This document shows, piece by piece, positions 8,582-17,271 of a stretch of 64,000 nt of DNA. The notes under the pieces were generated by a model. The model did not search any database. It was not told the DNA's origin and saw nothing but the letters and a program-made list of their open reading frames with translations. Source of the DNA: Candidatus Heimdallarchaeota archaeon (lineage in GTDB: Archaea > Asgardarchaeota > Heimdallarchaeia > Heimdallarchaeales > Heimdallarchaeaceae); NCBI GenBank assembly GCA_016840095.1, contig JAEOSZ010000006.1:29200-93199 (forward strand). Reading direction: 5' to 3'. How positions within the stretch are numbered: the first letter of the stretch is position 1; the number at the start of each line of letters is the position of its first letter. Both the position numbers and the translations under genes were made by a program.

Positions 8582-10396
8582 ATGACTAATCAAATAATAA
8601 AACTAGACAAGCTCACAATAAACAAAATAGCTGCAGGAGAAGTTATTGAACGTCCTGCATCTGTTGTTAAAGAACTTGTAGAGAATTCAATTGACGCTCA
8701 AAGTAGTAAAATTACAATTAATATTCAAGAGGGAGGAAAAAAACTTGCTGAAGTCATCGATGATGGAAGGGGGATGGTGCCTGATGATGCCAAGTTATCA
8801 ATTAACAGGTATACTACGAGCAAAATAAATAATGCAGATGATCTATTTTCAATTAACAGTTTGGGTTTTCGTGGAGAAGCACTAGCAAGTATTGTTAGCG
8901 TTGCTCAAGTTGAGATAATCACTAGAACAGAAGAATCAGAATTAGGAACTCACCTTATAATTGAAGGTGGAGAAGTAATTTCAGATAAACAGACATCTGC
9001 TCCAAAAGGAACTCGAATTAGTGTAAAAAATCTCTTCTACAATGTTCCAGTTAGAAGGAAGTTTCTGAAAACAATCTCAACAGAAATCAACCATATCACA
9101 GAATATGTTACTAGATTGGCACTTGCCTACCCAAGTATCTCCTTTACACTTACTCATAACGGTAAAAATATTCTTACGGCTCCTAAGGGTGATTTAATAT
9201 CGCAGATTACAGCTATTTTTGGAGAAAAAATAGCAAAAGCTTGTTTACCAATAAACAAAAAAGAAAATGAATATGCTGTTACAGGTTTTATCACTAAACC
9301 AGAATTTTCTAGAAAATCTAAAGATTATATGTATATTTTTGTTAACAGGAGAGCAATAACTAACAAAATTATATCTGATGCTATCTTACGTGGATATGGA
9401 ACATCAATTCCTCAAACTAGATTTCCAATAATTTTCCTCTATTTTGACCTACCAGCAGATGAAGTCGATGTCAATGTACATCCAACAAAAAAGGAGATTA
9501 GGTTCAGCGATGAATCTAAAGTATATGCTTTGATAGAATCTGCATCCAAAGAAACCTTGGAAAAGAGTGGTTTAAAAATCTTCGAAACAGTTATTGAAAC
9601 AAGGCATAAACCAACAACTCTTGCTTCTGTAGAATCAAAGAGATCTGGGTTTTTAAAAAGAGAAACATCAACCTCCCTAAGTTCAATGGACAAACCTGGT
9701 TTTATAATTACTAGAAGTAAAGAACAAAGAATAGATAAATTTCTACCTTCAAAAGATACAGCAGTAGAAACCAAAATTGAAAGTGTCAGTGCAAAGAAGA
9801 GTATTAGAGTATTAGGAATTATCAAAGATACTTATATTATTGCGGAAACTCAAGAAGGGTTATTTCTGTGTGATCAACATGCTGCTCACGAAAAAATTAA
9901 TTACGAAAAATATGTAAGGCAAATTAAAAAGAATAAGGTTTCCGTTCAGCAATTACTTGCACCTGTTTCGATTGGTCTTAAACCTTCAGAATTTGAAATG
10001 ATAGAGAGCATAAAAGAGAACCTCAAATCTTTTGGTTTTGACATAGAAATCTTTGGTAAAAATGAGATATTAATTAGATCTATTCCATCTATTATGGGAG
10101 TGTCAATAGAATTTGATACTGCAAAGGATATCATTGATATTTTCAAGGATAATGTTTCAGAAATAAAAGAAAAAATGGAACTAGAAGATTTAGAAGTTAT
10201 AAGGGACATCATTTCACTTTTTGCATGCAGAAGATCAATAAAAGCTGGAGATAAAATCACTTTAGAAAGAGCCGAATTAATTCTGAAAGAATTATTGGGA
10301 TTGGAGGAACCATTTACTTGTCCTCACGGAAGACCCACCATTATTATTCTAAATGAAGAATACATAGAAGAGCTTTTTAAAAGAGATTATAGATAG
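8582..10396 (+). CDS. mutL: DNA mismatch repair protein MutL with endonuclease motif
   Basis: GHKL ATPase motifs are intact at the N-terminus: IAAGEVIERPASVVKELVENSIDA, DDGRGM, TSKI and GFRGEALASI. The C-terminal dimerisation domain contains DQHAAHEKINYE, matching the DQHA(x)2E(x)4E metal site of nicking MutL proteins, plus ACRRSIKAG and CPHGRPT, which complete that site. It is therefore predicted to nick DNA as bacterial and eukaryotic homologues outside the MutH group do. The ORF track starts at a TTG (8546). ATG codons at 8564 and 8582 are alternatives; 8582 best matches the family start (IAAGEV about 16 residues in). Start choice is uncertain. Confidence 0.95.
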   Translation: MTNQIIKLDKLTINKIAAGEVIERPASVVKELVENSIDAQSSKITINIQEGGKKLAEVIDDGRGMVPDDAKLSINRYTTSKINNADDLFSINSLGFRGEALASIVSVAQVEIITRTEESELGTHLIIEGGEVISDKQTSAPKGTRISVKNLFYNVPVRRKFLKTISTEINHITEYVTRLALAYPSISFTLTHNGKNILTAPKGDLISQITAIFGEKIAKACLPINKKENEYAVTGFITKPEFSRKSKDYMYIFVNRRAITNKIISDAILRGYGTSIPQTRFPIIFLYFDLPADEVDVNVHPTKKEIRFSDESKVYALIESASKETLEKSGLKIFETVIETRHKPTTLASVESKRSGFLKRETSTSLSSMDKPGFIITRSKEQRIDKFLPSKDTAVETKIESVSAKKSIRVLGIIKDTYIIAETQEGLFLCDQHAAHEKINYEKYVRQIKKNKVSVQQLLAPVSIGLKPSEFEMIESIKENLKSFGFDIEIFGKNEILIRSIPSIMGVSIEFDTAKDIIDIFKDNVSEIKEKMELEDLEVIRDIISLFACRRSIKAGDKITLERAELILKELLGLEEPFTCPHGRPTIIILNEEYIEELFKRDYR

Positions 10397-10411
10397 GAGA
10401 AGTGGCAGATA

Positions 10412-10696
10412 ATGTTTGACAAAGCTAAAACCAAGGTTAAAGAATTCGTTGATAAAATTGATAGAGCAGCAGGAATTCAGCTCACAATGATTTTACTGAT
10501 TGTAGTTGCATATGGAGTTTTCTTGTCTGTACAAAAATTTCTTTTTGGATTTGAAGGATTCGCCACAAAAATAATCAGTGTAAATGTTTTATTAGCTGTT
10601 GGTATTTCAATCGAAATTGGTTACTTTATCTGGCACACAAACAAACAAGGTAAAGAGAAAAAACCTGTTTCTGATGAAAAAATTTTCAATGAGTAA
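10412..10696 (+). CDS. Small two-helix membrane protein
   Basis: 94 residues with an amphipathic N-terminus (FDKAKTKVKEFVDKIDRA) and two hydrophobic helices (QLTMILLIVVAYGVFLSV and TKIISVNVLLAVGISIEIGYFIW), ending in a charged tail. It begins 15 bases after mutL and is probably in the same transcript. No family is recognised, and there is no evidence that it takes part in repair. Confidence 0.65.
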   Translation: MFDKAKTKVKEFVDKIDRAAGIQLTMILLIVVAYGVFLSVQKFLFGFEGFATKIISVNVLLAVGISIEIGYFIWHTNKQGKEKKPVSDEKIFNE

Positions 10697-10722
10697 GGAA
10701 ATTTGAAGTGTTTTACTATTAA

Positions 10723-11115
10723 TTATTTTCTTTTTCTTCCATAGATTTCTTTGAGTTGTTGTTCAGTAAGCATTATGGGGATACTTTCTTTGATATCATA
10801 TTGATGATTCTCATCTTCTGGACAATATAGTTTCCCACTGATAATCTCAATTTGAAAGCATTTTTTGCAATCTTCCATTGTGACATTCTTCTTAATATCA
10901 TCCCCTAATTTTACTGTCTCTTCTCCACTATCGTTTATTTCAACTAGTTGAAATTGTTTATAATTACAATAAAAATTGCAAATAACCTCTGTTTGCTCAT
11001 TTTTCATAGGAAGTTGTATTTCTTCTGATATCATTTCTTCCTCATTTATTTCTAATTTTAGAGGCCAAGATTTATCGATTGGACATGCTAGTAAATCCAT
11101 TAATCTATGTTTCAT
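10723..11115 (-). CDS. Trm112-like methyltransferase activator
   Basis: The start KHRLMDLLACPIDKSWPLKLE and the end IISGKLYCPEDENHQYDIKESIPIMLTEQQ match the archaeal Trm112 family, which binds and activates class I methyltransferases acting on tRNA, rRNA or release factors. As in haloarchaeal members, the first CxxC is reduced to CPID and the C-terminal pair to CPED. The internal region holds further Cys pairs (CNFYC, CKKC) that may supply metal ligands. The ATG at 11115 has GAGTGA about 8 bases upstream; the ORF track starts three codons earlier at a GTG. Candidate partners in the window are the SAM-dependent methyltransferases at 19600 and 35397, but no pairing is shown. Confidence 0.8.
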   Translation of the reverse strand: MKHRLMDLLACPIDKSWPLKLEINEEEMISEEIQLPMKNEQTEVICNFYCNYKQFQLVEINDSGEETVKLGDDIKKNVTMEDCKKCFQIEIISGKLYCPEDENHQYDIKESIPIMLTEQQLKEIYGRKRK

Positions 11116-11185
11116 TAAAGTCACTCTTTAACAATTTAATATGAATGTTTCTTTTAAGATTTTATTTCCAAATTACTATTTTTCT

Positions 11186-11917
11186 CTATTTTTGCATTAT
11201 TTCAGTAATAAAATCATTATCCAGTTTCTCATAACGTTCTATTGACCCAATATCTTCCCAGTAAACATCTTCAGGAACATAAGCAGACATTTGTTCTTTT
11301 TCTGCAAATTGAGGAAAGATATCCTTTGATAAATCAATGCTTGTATTTGAATCAAACTCATTCAAATAGTTAAAAACAATTGGTTCTAAAATGCTAATTC
11401 CAGTATTAACCAATAATGGTAACTCAGGTTTCTCTATAAATTTAGTAACATTATTCTCTTGATCAACTTCAGCTGTTCCTACTCGTATTTTCCAACCTTT
11501 AGATGCAAAAATAGTTGCCCATTTTCCATGGTTATTGTGTGAGGTCAACATTTCTGTGAAGTTAACATTTGTTATTATATCTGAATAGTAGATTATCATT
11601 CTTCTTTTGTTTATGACCTCTTGAGCATTAAGCAATGCTGTACCTGTTCCAACAGGTCCAGGTTTGTCAGGAATATAAGTTAAATTCACCCCCAATTTCT
11701 CTCCATCTCCAAAATAGCCTTGTATCTGTTCTTTTTTGTAGTTCACAAGAAGGATGATATCACTCACACCGTGTTTTTTGAAATGTCTTAATACATATTC
11801 TAGAATAGGTACCTGATCTAACCCAATCGGCATCATTACTTTCTGCATGTAATAAGTTAAAGGTCTCATTCGAGTACCTTCTCCCCCACAGAAAAGAATT
11901 CCAACTGTATCTGTCAT
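11186..11917 (-). CDS. Sugar-1-phosphate nucleotidyltransferase
   Basis: A 243-residue NTP_transferase-fold enzyme. The pyrophosphorylase signature GGEGTRMRPLT is at residues 11-21 and the sugar-binding motif FIEKPELP lies in the middle. It should join an NTP with a sugar phosphate to give an NDP-sugar. There is no C-terminal left-handed beta helix, so it is the short catalytic form. VGTGTALL resembles the GTAGAL/GTGGAL motif of mannose-1-phosphate guanylyltransferases and related enzymes, but the sugar cannot be assigned. A surface glycan or N-glycan precursor role is consistent with the glycosylation-related genes nearby. Confidence 0.83.
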   Translation of the reverse strand: MTDTVGILFCGGEGTRMRPLTYYMQKVMMPIGLDQVPILEYVLRHFKKHGVSDIILLVNYKKEQIQGYFGDGEKLGVNLTYIPDKPGPVGTGTALLNAQEVINKRRMIIYYSDIITNVNFTEMLTSHNNHGKWATIFASKGWKIRVGTAEVDQENNVTKFIEKPELPLLVNTGISILEPIVFNYLNEFDSNTSIDLSKDIFPQFAEKEQMSAYVPEDVYWEDIGSIERYEKLDNDFITEIMQK

Positions 11918-12047
11918 CTTAATGAAAGAGAAATAAGTTATTGATATTTGTTGTGCACTTTTGTAAGCGAAAGAACTATGTTTGTTTTGAAAATCGCTTT
12001 TTCAGCTTAAGAAATTCTTATTAACATAGAAAACGTGTATACAAATC

Positions 12048-12701
12048 ATGGATACAGTCAAAACATCTACACTGGATGAAATTGCACTTAAGCTTAGAGA
12101 ACACATCGATATGTCTTACTGGGCAGGAAGAGGTAATAGACAATCATTTAGAGAAGATGTCAAGAAACTTGTTGCAGAGGAAAAACTAACAAAAGATGAA
12201 TATAATTATCTACTTAAGAACGAAAGAAGGGTTCTAGTCAAAACTCAACTTATTCATTTAATTCCAGAGTTACAATCACAGGAAGTTTTTGAAAATACAT
12301 TAAAACACCTCTCCAATGTTGTATTTGGAAAAAAATACAAGGAAGCTGAAACAAAGAAAGGAGCATTAGAAAACGATATTATTAGGCAAATAGCTCAGCA
12401 CCTAAACGCAACTTTACATCCTCAGATATCAACTGTAAATGACGGATTTGGTTTGATTAAGCATCTTATTAATGAGAGTCCAGACATCTCTCAAGAACTT
12501 CTTAAAATTTCTAATCAACTAATTGAGATTAGAGATGCCCTCTTAGAAAAAGGTCATAGTCCAATGTTGCTTCGTGAAATTGAACAACTTTCTACAAAAC
12601 TAGTCTTTGCTTCTAAAAGCACTAATCCCGATGATATTCCAAGCAAAGAAGAAATTTTGAGTATGTTAAATGAAATCCAAATAAGCTCTGGAGTTGAGTA
12701 A
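12048..12701 (+). CDS. Uncharacterised helical protein
   Basis: 217 residues, predicted soluble and mostly alpha-helical, with no motif I recognise. It opens MDTVKTSTLDEIALKLREHIDMSYW and contains long amphipathic helices (DISQELLKISNQLIEIRDALLEKG). There is little leader sequence, and the ATG lies shortly after an AT-rich stretch. It stands alone before metK on the same strand. Codon use looks like that of its neighbours. Confidence 0.65.
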   Translation: MDTVKTSTLDEIALKLREHIDMSYWAGRGNRQSFREDVKKLVAEEKLTKDEYNYLLKNERRVLVKTQLIHLIPELQSQEVFENTLKHLSNVVFGKKYKEAETKKGALENDIIRQIAQHLNATLHPQISTVNDGFGLIKHLINESPDISQELLKISNQLIEIRDALLEKGHSPMLLREIEQLSTKLVFASKSTNPDDIPSKEEILSMLNEIQISSGVE

Positions 12702-12811
12702 AAACCTTACTTAATTCTTCTAATTTTATTCAGAATACACTACTTTGTTATAGTAATAATTTTAAATCGAAGGTTAGTTTCATTCTATAAGCCATTTTGG
12801 AGAGAAAAAAA

Positions 12812-13978
12812 TTGAATTCCTATAAGATTATTGCTTCAGAATCAGTAACAGAAGGCCATCCTGATAAAATATGTGATCAAATTTCAGATGCAATTTTAGA
12901 TGCTATTTTAAGTGAAGATCCTAATGCACATGTCGCCTGTGAATGTTTTGTAACTACAGGATTAGTGTTAATTGGAGGAGAAATCACAACAACTAAACCT
13001 ATCATTATGGACTACGAGAAGGTTGTTAGAGATGTAATCAAAGAAATAGGCTATAATGATTCAAGAATAGGTTTTGATTACAGAGGTTGTGCAATTATTA
13101 ACATTATTCACTCACAATCGCCTGATATTGCTCAGGGAGTTAGAAGGAATGAAATTGAGGAACAAGGTGCTGGAGACCAAGGAATTATGTATGGTTATGC
13201 TACTAATGAAACACCTGAATTCATGCCTTTACCAATTGTTTTAGCCCATAAGTTAACACAAAAACTAACTGAAGTTAGGAAAAAGAAGATCTTACCTTTC
13301 TTAAGACCTGATGGAAAATCCTTAGTAGCAGTAGAGTATGAAAATGACATTCCATTCAGGATCGAAGCTGTTGTGATTGCAGCTCAACATACAGAAAAAG
13401 CCACTAATGAAGAGATAAGTGAGGGAATAAAGAAAGAAGTAATTGATAAAATAATCCCTCAAGATTTTATTGATGATAGAACAAAAATTTTCATAAATAG
13501 AACTGGTCGTTTTGTAACTGGAGGTCCTCATGGTGATGCAGGATTAACTGGGAGAAAGATTATTGTAGATACCTATGGGGGAGTAGATTCTCATGGAGGA
13601 GGAGCTTTTTCAGGAAAAGATCCTTCTAAAGTAGATAGATCTGCTTCATATGCAGCTAGATATACTGCTAAGAATGTTGTAGCAGCAGAATTAGCAGATA
13701 AGTGTGAAATACAAGTAGCCTATGCAATAGGTGAACCAGAACCATTAGCTGTTAATATCGAGTGTTTTGGAACCGAGAAGGTAGACATTAAAATTCTTAG
13801 AAAAGCTGTTTTGAAGGTTTTTGATTTCAAACCTGGAATAATAATAGACCATCTCAAACTAAAAAGACCGATATACAAAAAAACATCTTGTTACGGTCAT
13901 TTTGGAAGAAATTTACCAGAATTCACTTGGGAAAAAACTGATAAGATTGAAGAATTGAAAAAAGAAGTAAGTCTTTAA
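12812..13978 (+). CDS. metK: S-adenosylmethionine synthetase, bacterial/eukaryotic type
   Basis: Forms S-adenosylmethionine from ATP and methionine. All main motifs of the canonical MetK are present: [87 protein letters not shown] and TSCYGHFGR. Length is normal. Most archaea carry a divergent archaeal MAT instead, so this canonical type suggests replacement by transfer. The ORF track starts at TTG 12797, but a second TTG at 12812 lies 7 bases after GGAGAG and gives the usual N-terminus ([11 protein letters not shown]), so I chose it. It supplies the methyl donor for the RNA methyltransferases in the window. Confidence 0.95.
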   Translation: MNSYKIIASESVTEGHPDKICDQISDAILDAILSEDPNAHVACECFVTTGLVLIGGEITTTKPIIMDYEKVVRDVIKEIGYNDSRIGFDYRGCAIINIIHSQSPDIAQGVRRNEIEEQGAGDQGIMYGYATNETPEFMPLPIVLAHKLTQKLTEVRKKKILPFLRPDGKSLVAVEYENDIPFRIEAVVIAAQHTEKATNEEISEGIKKEVIDKIIPQDFIDDRTKIFINRTGRFVTGGPHGDAGLTGRKIIVDTYGGVDSHGGGAFSGKDPSKVDRSASYAARYTAKNVVAAELADKCEIQVAYAIGEPEPLAVNIECFGTEKVDIKILRKAVLKVFDFKPGIIIDHLKLKRPIYKKTSCYGHFGRNLPEFTWEKTDKIEELKKEVSL

Positions 13979-14047
13979 AATTCATTCATTTCTTCTTTTT
14001 CGATTCAAAAACCTTTTTTTATTCTTTTACTTCTGTTGTTCGAAAGC

Positions 14048-14710
14048 ATGAAAAATAGTACAAGTTCCAGTGTTGAAAAAACAGTTCGAAAAATTCTTAC
14101 TGAAGAAAAACCTAAAACAGTAAGAAAACTTATTCAAAGGACACTAGAGCTTACAAAAGCAGAAGAAAAGCAAATCTATCAGATTATAAGAGATTTGGAA
14201 AGTAAAGAGGTAATCCAGCTTGGGGCACCAAAAATTACCAGAAAGTTACCTAAATCTATTTCTGAGTATTTATTTAAAATGAATTATTTTTCTATTGAAT
14301 TTTGGATCATTATAGGTTTCTGTGCCTCTTTCTTTCTTACAGTTCTATTAATTCCAGAAACCTCCCCAGTTCTTTTTATTAGAACTATATTTGGGGGTTT
14401 ATTCGGTATCTTGATACCAGGATGGGTAATAACTAGTTTCGTTTTTCCTAGATTAAATGAAGCAATTGATCAATATGAACGGATTTTGTATTCATTAGGA
14501 ATAAATGTTGGTATTCTGATTTTCTCAGGATTAATACTAAATCAAATTTGGGTAATAGAAACTCTTTCATTTGTCATAATTATAGGCTCGTTTACACTTT
14601 TTGCATTATTTTCAACTGTTTTTCTGAGGTTATTAATCAGCTCTGGAAAATTAACTTTTGATTTTTCGCAATCTAGAATAAACATATTCAGAAAGGGTGA
14701 TAAAAAATGA
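14048..14710 (+). CDS. DUF1616-like membrane protein, membrane half, with N-terminal helical/winged-helix-like region
   Basis: Residues 1-70 look like a small winged-helix module (VRKILTEEKPKTVRKLIQRTLELTKAEEKQIYQIIRDLESKEVIQL). About four transmembrane helices follow. The segment FGGLFGILIPGWVITSFVFPRLNEAIDQYERILYSLGINVGILIFSG matches the pattern of archaeal DUF1616 membrane domains (PGY..., FP..., ERi..SlGls). The gene ends in an ATGA overlap with the next one. The ORF track begins at TTG 14036; the ATG at 14048 is preferred, though neither has a strong ribosome binding site. Function unknown; the extracytosolic half of DUF1616 appears to be encoded separately at 15228. Confidence 0.7.
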   Translation: MKNSTSSSVEKTVRKILTEEKPKTVRKLIQRTLELTKAEEKQIYQIIRDLESKEVIQLGAPKITRKLPKSISEYLFKMNYFSIEFWIIIGFCASFFLTVLLIPETSPVLFIRTIFGGLFGILIPGWVITSFVFPRLNEAIDQYERILYSLGINVGILIFSGLILNQIWVIETLSFVIIIGSFTLFALFSTVFLRLLISSGKLTFDFSQSRINIFRKGDKK

Positions 14711-15231
14711 GGAAATATCGAAAAGCCATTCTGATTTTGTGGATTTTTGGTTTCACAATTATTATGTGTAATCAAGTTTGGATTGCTCAAAGTCAAACTG
14801 AACAGCAAGCGTCTGCAGCAATTCAAGAAGCTGAAAATAAACTTATTTATGCTTTAGAATTACTTGAAGATTTTCCAAACTATGATGTTGATTCACGCAA
14901 CATTATAATGCAAATTGATACTGCACGACAATTAATCAAAGAAGCTAAAGATAATTTTGATAGTAGTAATTTTACAGTTTCTTATCAGAAAGCTACTACA
15001 GCATCATTAGAGCTTGATACAATAATCGAAGAAATTCAGAATAAAACACAAACCCAAAGCCGAAATAAGACAATTATTTTTTCATTTGTGGGTGTGGTAT
15101 CTGGTTTTGCAGCAATTTTGTTTGGTTTCTTCTTCATAAACAAAATATATCCTTGGTTCGAAAAGAAGAAAATCGAGGAATATGGGAAGCTTGAGATTAA
15201 GTATGACAATTCAAGAGGTGATTCAAAATGA
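14707..15231 (+). CDS. Secreted/anchored helical protein between split DUF1616 parts
   Basis: 174 residues: an N-terminal signal peptide or anchor (KAILILWIFGFTIIMCNQVWIAQS), an extracytosolic helical segment of about 85 residues (AAIQEAENKLIYALELLEDF ... ASLELDTIIEEIQNKTQ), a membrane helix (TIIFSFVGVVSGFAAILFGFFF) and a short charged cytosolic tail. GGTGA precedes the ATG, and the start overlaps the previous stop (ATGA). It overlaps the next gene in the same way, so the three are translationally coupled. No family recognised. Confidence 0.7.
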   Translation: MRKYRKAILILWIFGFTIIMCNQVWIAQSQTEQQASAAIQEAENKLIYALELLEDFPNYDVDSRNIIMQIDTARQLIKEAKDNFDSSNFTVSYQKATTASLELDTIIEEIQNKTQTQSRNKTIIFSFVGVVSGFAAILFGFFFINKIYPWFEKKKIEEYGKLEIKYDNSRGDSK

Positions 15232-15863
15232 CGAAGGAAAATAGAAAATTGATTAAGAAAATCAATTCAAAACTCTCTCAACGTCAAGTAAATAGACTAA
15301 TCACTCTATCAATAATCTTAGTGATTGTTGCATCTACACTTGGAATATCTTCCAGTATTTTCTTACACAAAACCACTGATGGATACTCTGAATTATCTCT
15401 TCTTATGTATGATAGTTTTTCAGAAACTTATGTGGCAGACAATTATCCTGAACAAATCTATTCTGATTCAAATGTTTCAGTTTATTTTATAGTCAAGAAT
15501 TATGAGAATGTTGTAATATATTACCAATTGCAAATAAAAATAGTAGAACTTACACAAAATGTTAGTTCACTGCAACCAATCCTTACATCTTCATCATTTA
15601 TTCTGTATGAAAACAATACTTTTGAAAAGATTATTTCTCCAGCTACAAACGCAGAAAAGAAAGAAACAGAATCCTTTGATGGAGATTTCTTATGGGGTCC
15701 AACCGAAATCATCTTGTTCATAAATTCTGAAGTTGTTAGTGGAATAGTGAGTCCCAATTTCCTCAAGATAGTTTTTGAACTCTGGGAATACAATACTAAA
15801 ACAAGTGAGTTCCAATATACTGGAATATTCACCTTTCTTGAATTGGATTACTGGGTGTTTTAA
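15228..15863 (+). CDS. DUF1616-like extracytosolic half with N-terminal membrane anchor
   Basis: 211 residues: a basic N-terminus, one membrane helix (LITLSIILVIVASTLGISSSIF), then a beta-rich exterior domain. The segment SELSLLMYDSFSETYVADNYPEQIYSDSNVSVYFIVKNYENVVIYYQLQI resembles the second half of archaeal DUF1616 proteins (sEfyiLgpdg.a.nYP.nltvGe...v.vgI.NhE....nYtv), an exterior Ig-like module. GGTGA precedes the ATG, which overlaps the preceding stop. With 14048-14710 this gives a DUF1616 system split into two chains. Confidence 0.68.
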   Translation: MTKENRKLIKKINSKLSQRQVNRLITLSIILVIVASTLGISSSIFLHKTTDGYSELSLLMYDSFSETYVADNYPEQIYSDSNVSVYFIVKNYENVVIYYQLQIKIVELTQNVSSLQPILTSSSFILYENNTFEKIISPATNAEKKETESFDGDFLWGPTEIILFINSEVVSGIVSPNFLKIVFELWEYNTKTSEFQYTGIFTFLELDYWVF

Positions 15864-16510
15864 TGGTAAGAATACTAATTTTATCTGATATCCATAGTCA
15901 AAACATTACATTAATCAACATCCTTCAATTTGTTGAAAAACTCAAAGATCCACCAGAATTTTGCTTAGTTGCTGGAGATATAACCAATTTTGGAACTACT
16001 GATGAGCTTAATAAAATTCTGAGAATAATTACTGATAGCTTAAGCAAAGTATTTTTCGTGCTTGGAAATTGTGATCCCTATATCATAAGAGAAGAACTTG
16101 AGACAAATGCAATCCATTTAGAATCTAATGTTCAGGAGATTGAGTTTTTCAAAGTTGTAGGTTTTGGAACTCATAAACCAAAATTAAATCAAAAAATACT
16201 AAATAAATTAAGAAAGTCAAATGAAAACGTTTGTTTACTTACACATGCTCCCCCATATAATACTCAAGCAGATATGGTATCGCTTAACAGACATGCTGGA
16301 TCTATTGATTTAAGAAAATTTATTGAGAAGAATTCTCACATATTTTTAGTAGTATCAGGTCACATTCACGATTCACCATCCATTACTAGCTTGAATAATT
16401 GTGCTATAGTTAATCCAGGCCCAGTAACTAGGGGTAACTTCGCAATCATAGAGATTAACCAAGATTTTCAAGTGGAAGGAGAGATATACAATTTACATGA
16501 GATGAAATAA
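15863..16510 (+). CDS. Calcineurin-like metallophosphoesterase (YfcE/MJ0936-like)
   Basis: The dinuclear metal ligands of the calcineurin-like fold appear in order: SDIHS (residues 8-12), AGDITNFG, LGNCD, LTHAPP, and SGHIHDS with NPGP near the end. Small stand-alone enzymes of this group hydrolyse phosphodiesters in vitro; the physiological substrate is unknown. The start codon overlaps the preceding stop by one base and the HD-domain gene follows within 3 bases, so it belongs to the same transcript as the DUF1616-like genes. Confidence 0.88.
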   Translation: MVRILILSDIHSQNITLINILQFVEKLKDPPEFCLVAGDITNFGTTDELNKILRIITDSLSKVFFVLGNCDPYIIREELETNAIHLESNVQEIEFFKVVGFGTHKPKLNQKILNKLRKSNENVCLLTHAPPYNTQADMVSLNRHAGSIDLRKFIEKNSHIFLVVSGHIHDSPSITSLNNCAIVNPGPVTRGNFAIIEINQDFQVEGEIYNLHEMK

Positions 16511-16512
16511 AG

Positions 16513-17175
16513 ATGATTGAAGAAAATTATAAGCTCAAGCATTTAACTGATTTAACTGAATTGAAGGAGGTATTTCAAAAAGCTCACGATTATGTAAGGG
16601 GGCAATTTAAACTTCATGAAGACAAGAAATCGCATTCATTTGATCACATAATTCGAGTAACAAATACCTGTTTGAAATTATCTCAAAAACTTGAAGCACA
16701 CGTGGATATACTCCTTCTTGCAGCAATTTTTCATGATGTAGGGAGACCTGTTGAAGAACTTAATGGAAGATGTCATGCTGAAGTAAGTGCAGAACTAGCT
16801 CGTGGATTTCTGGAAAAATTACATCTTTCTAAGTTGATAAATGAAGTAAATGAAGCAATACTTTCTCACAGATTCAGTAAAAAGATAGCTCCAAAAACTG
16901 TAGAAGCAAAAATATTACAAGACGCAGACGCACTAGATGCTCTTGGTGCAATAGGCCTCTATAGAACAATTAGTTTTAGTTGTGAGAGAGGACTTGATAT
17001 GCAAGAAGCATTGGTTCATTTTGATGAAAAACTCTTCAAACTACCCTCAAGGATGCATTTTTCAATAACAAAGCAGATTGCTGAGGACAAATGTACAATT
17101 CTTAGAGATTTTGTAAGAAAAACTGAACAAGAATTAAACAATTCTCATTTCAACGCATTTATTACTTCATTATAG
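16513..17175 (+). CDS. HD-domain phosphohydrolase
   Basis: The metal-binding residues of the HD superfamily are present: HSFDHIIRV, IFHDVGRP (the HD pair) and DADALDALGAIG, with a further His in LSHRF. The arrangement resembles small YedJ-like stand-alone HD phosphohydrolases. Substrate unknown; nucleotides are common for the family. It is the last gene of the run that starts at 14048. Confidence 0.87.
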   Translation: MIEENYKLKHLTDLTELKEVFQKAHDYVRGQFKLHEDKKSHSFDHIIRVTNTCLKLSQKLEAHVDILLLAAIFHDVGRPVEELNGRCHAEVSAELARGFLEKLHLSKLINEVNEAILSHRFSKKIAPKTVEAKILQDADALDALGAIGLYRTISFSCERGLDMQEALVHFDEKLFKLPSRMHFSITKQIAEDKCTILRDFVRKTEQELNNSHFNAFITSL

Positions 17176-17271
17176 TAAAAAATATTGAAGAAAGAATAAG
17201 GGTTCAAAGAAGAATTTTAAATATAGCTAACTTCATAGATTCTACTTGGATAAGACTCTAACGGTGAACTT

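Noticed and set aside
9439-9825. 128-residue minus-strand ORF inside mutL
   Set aside because: A shadow ORF in the antisense frame of a conserved gene.
17190-17220. GGGTTCAAAG stretch resembling a tRNA T loop
   Set aside because: No matching T stem, acceptor or anticodon arm could be formed around it.
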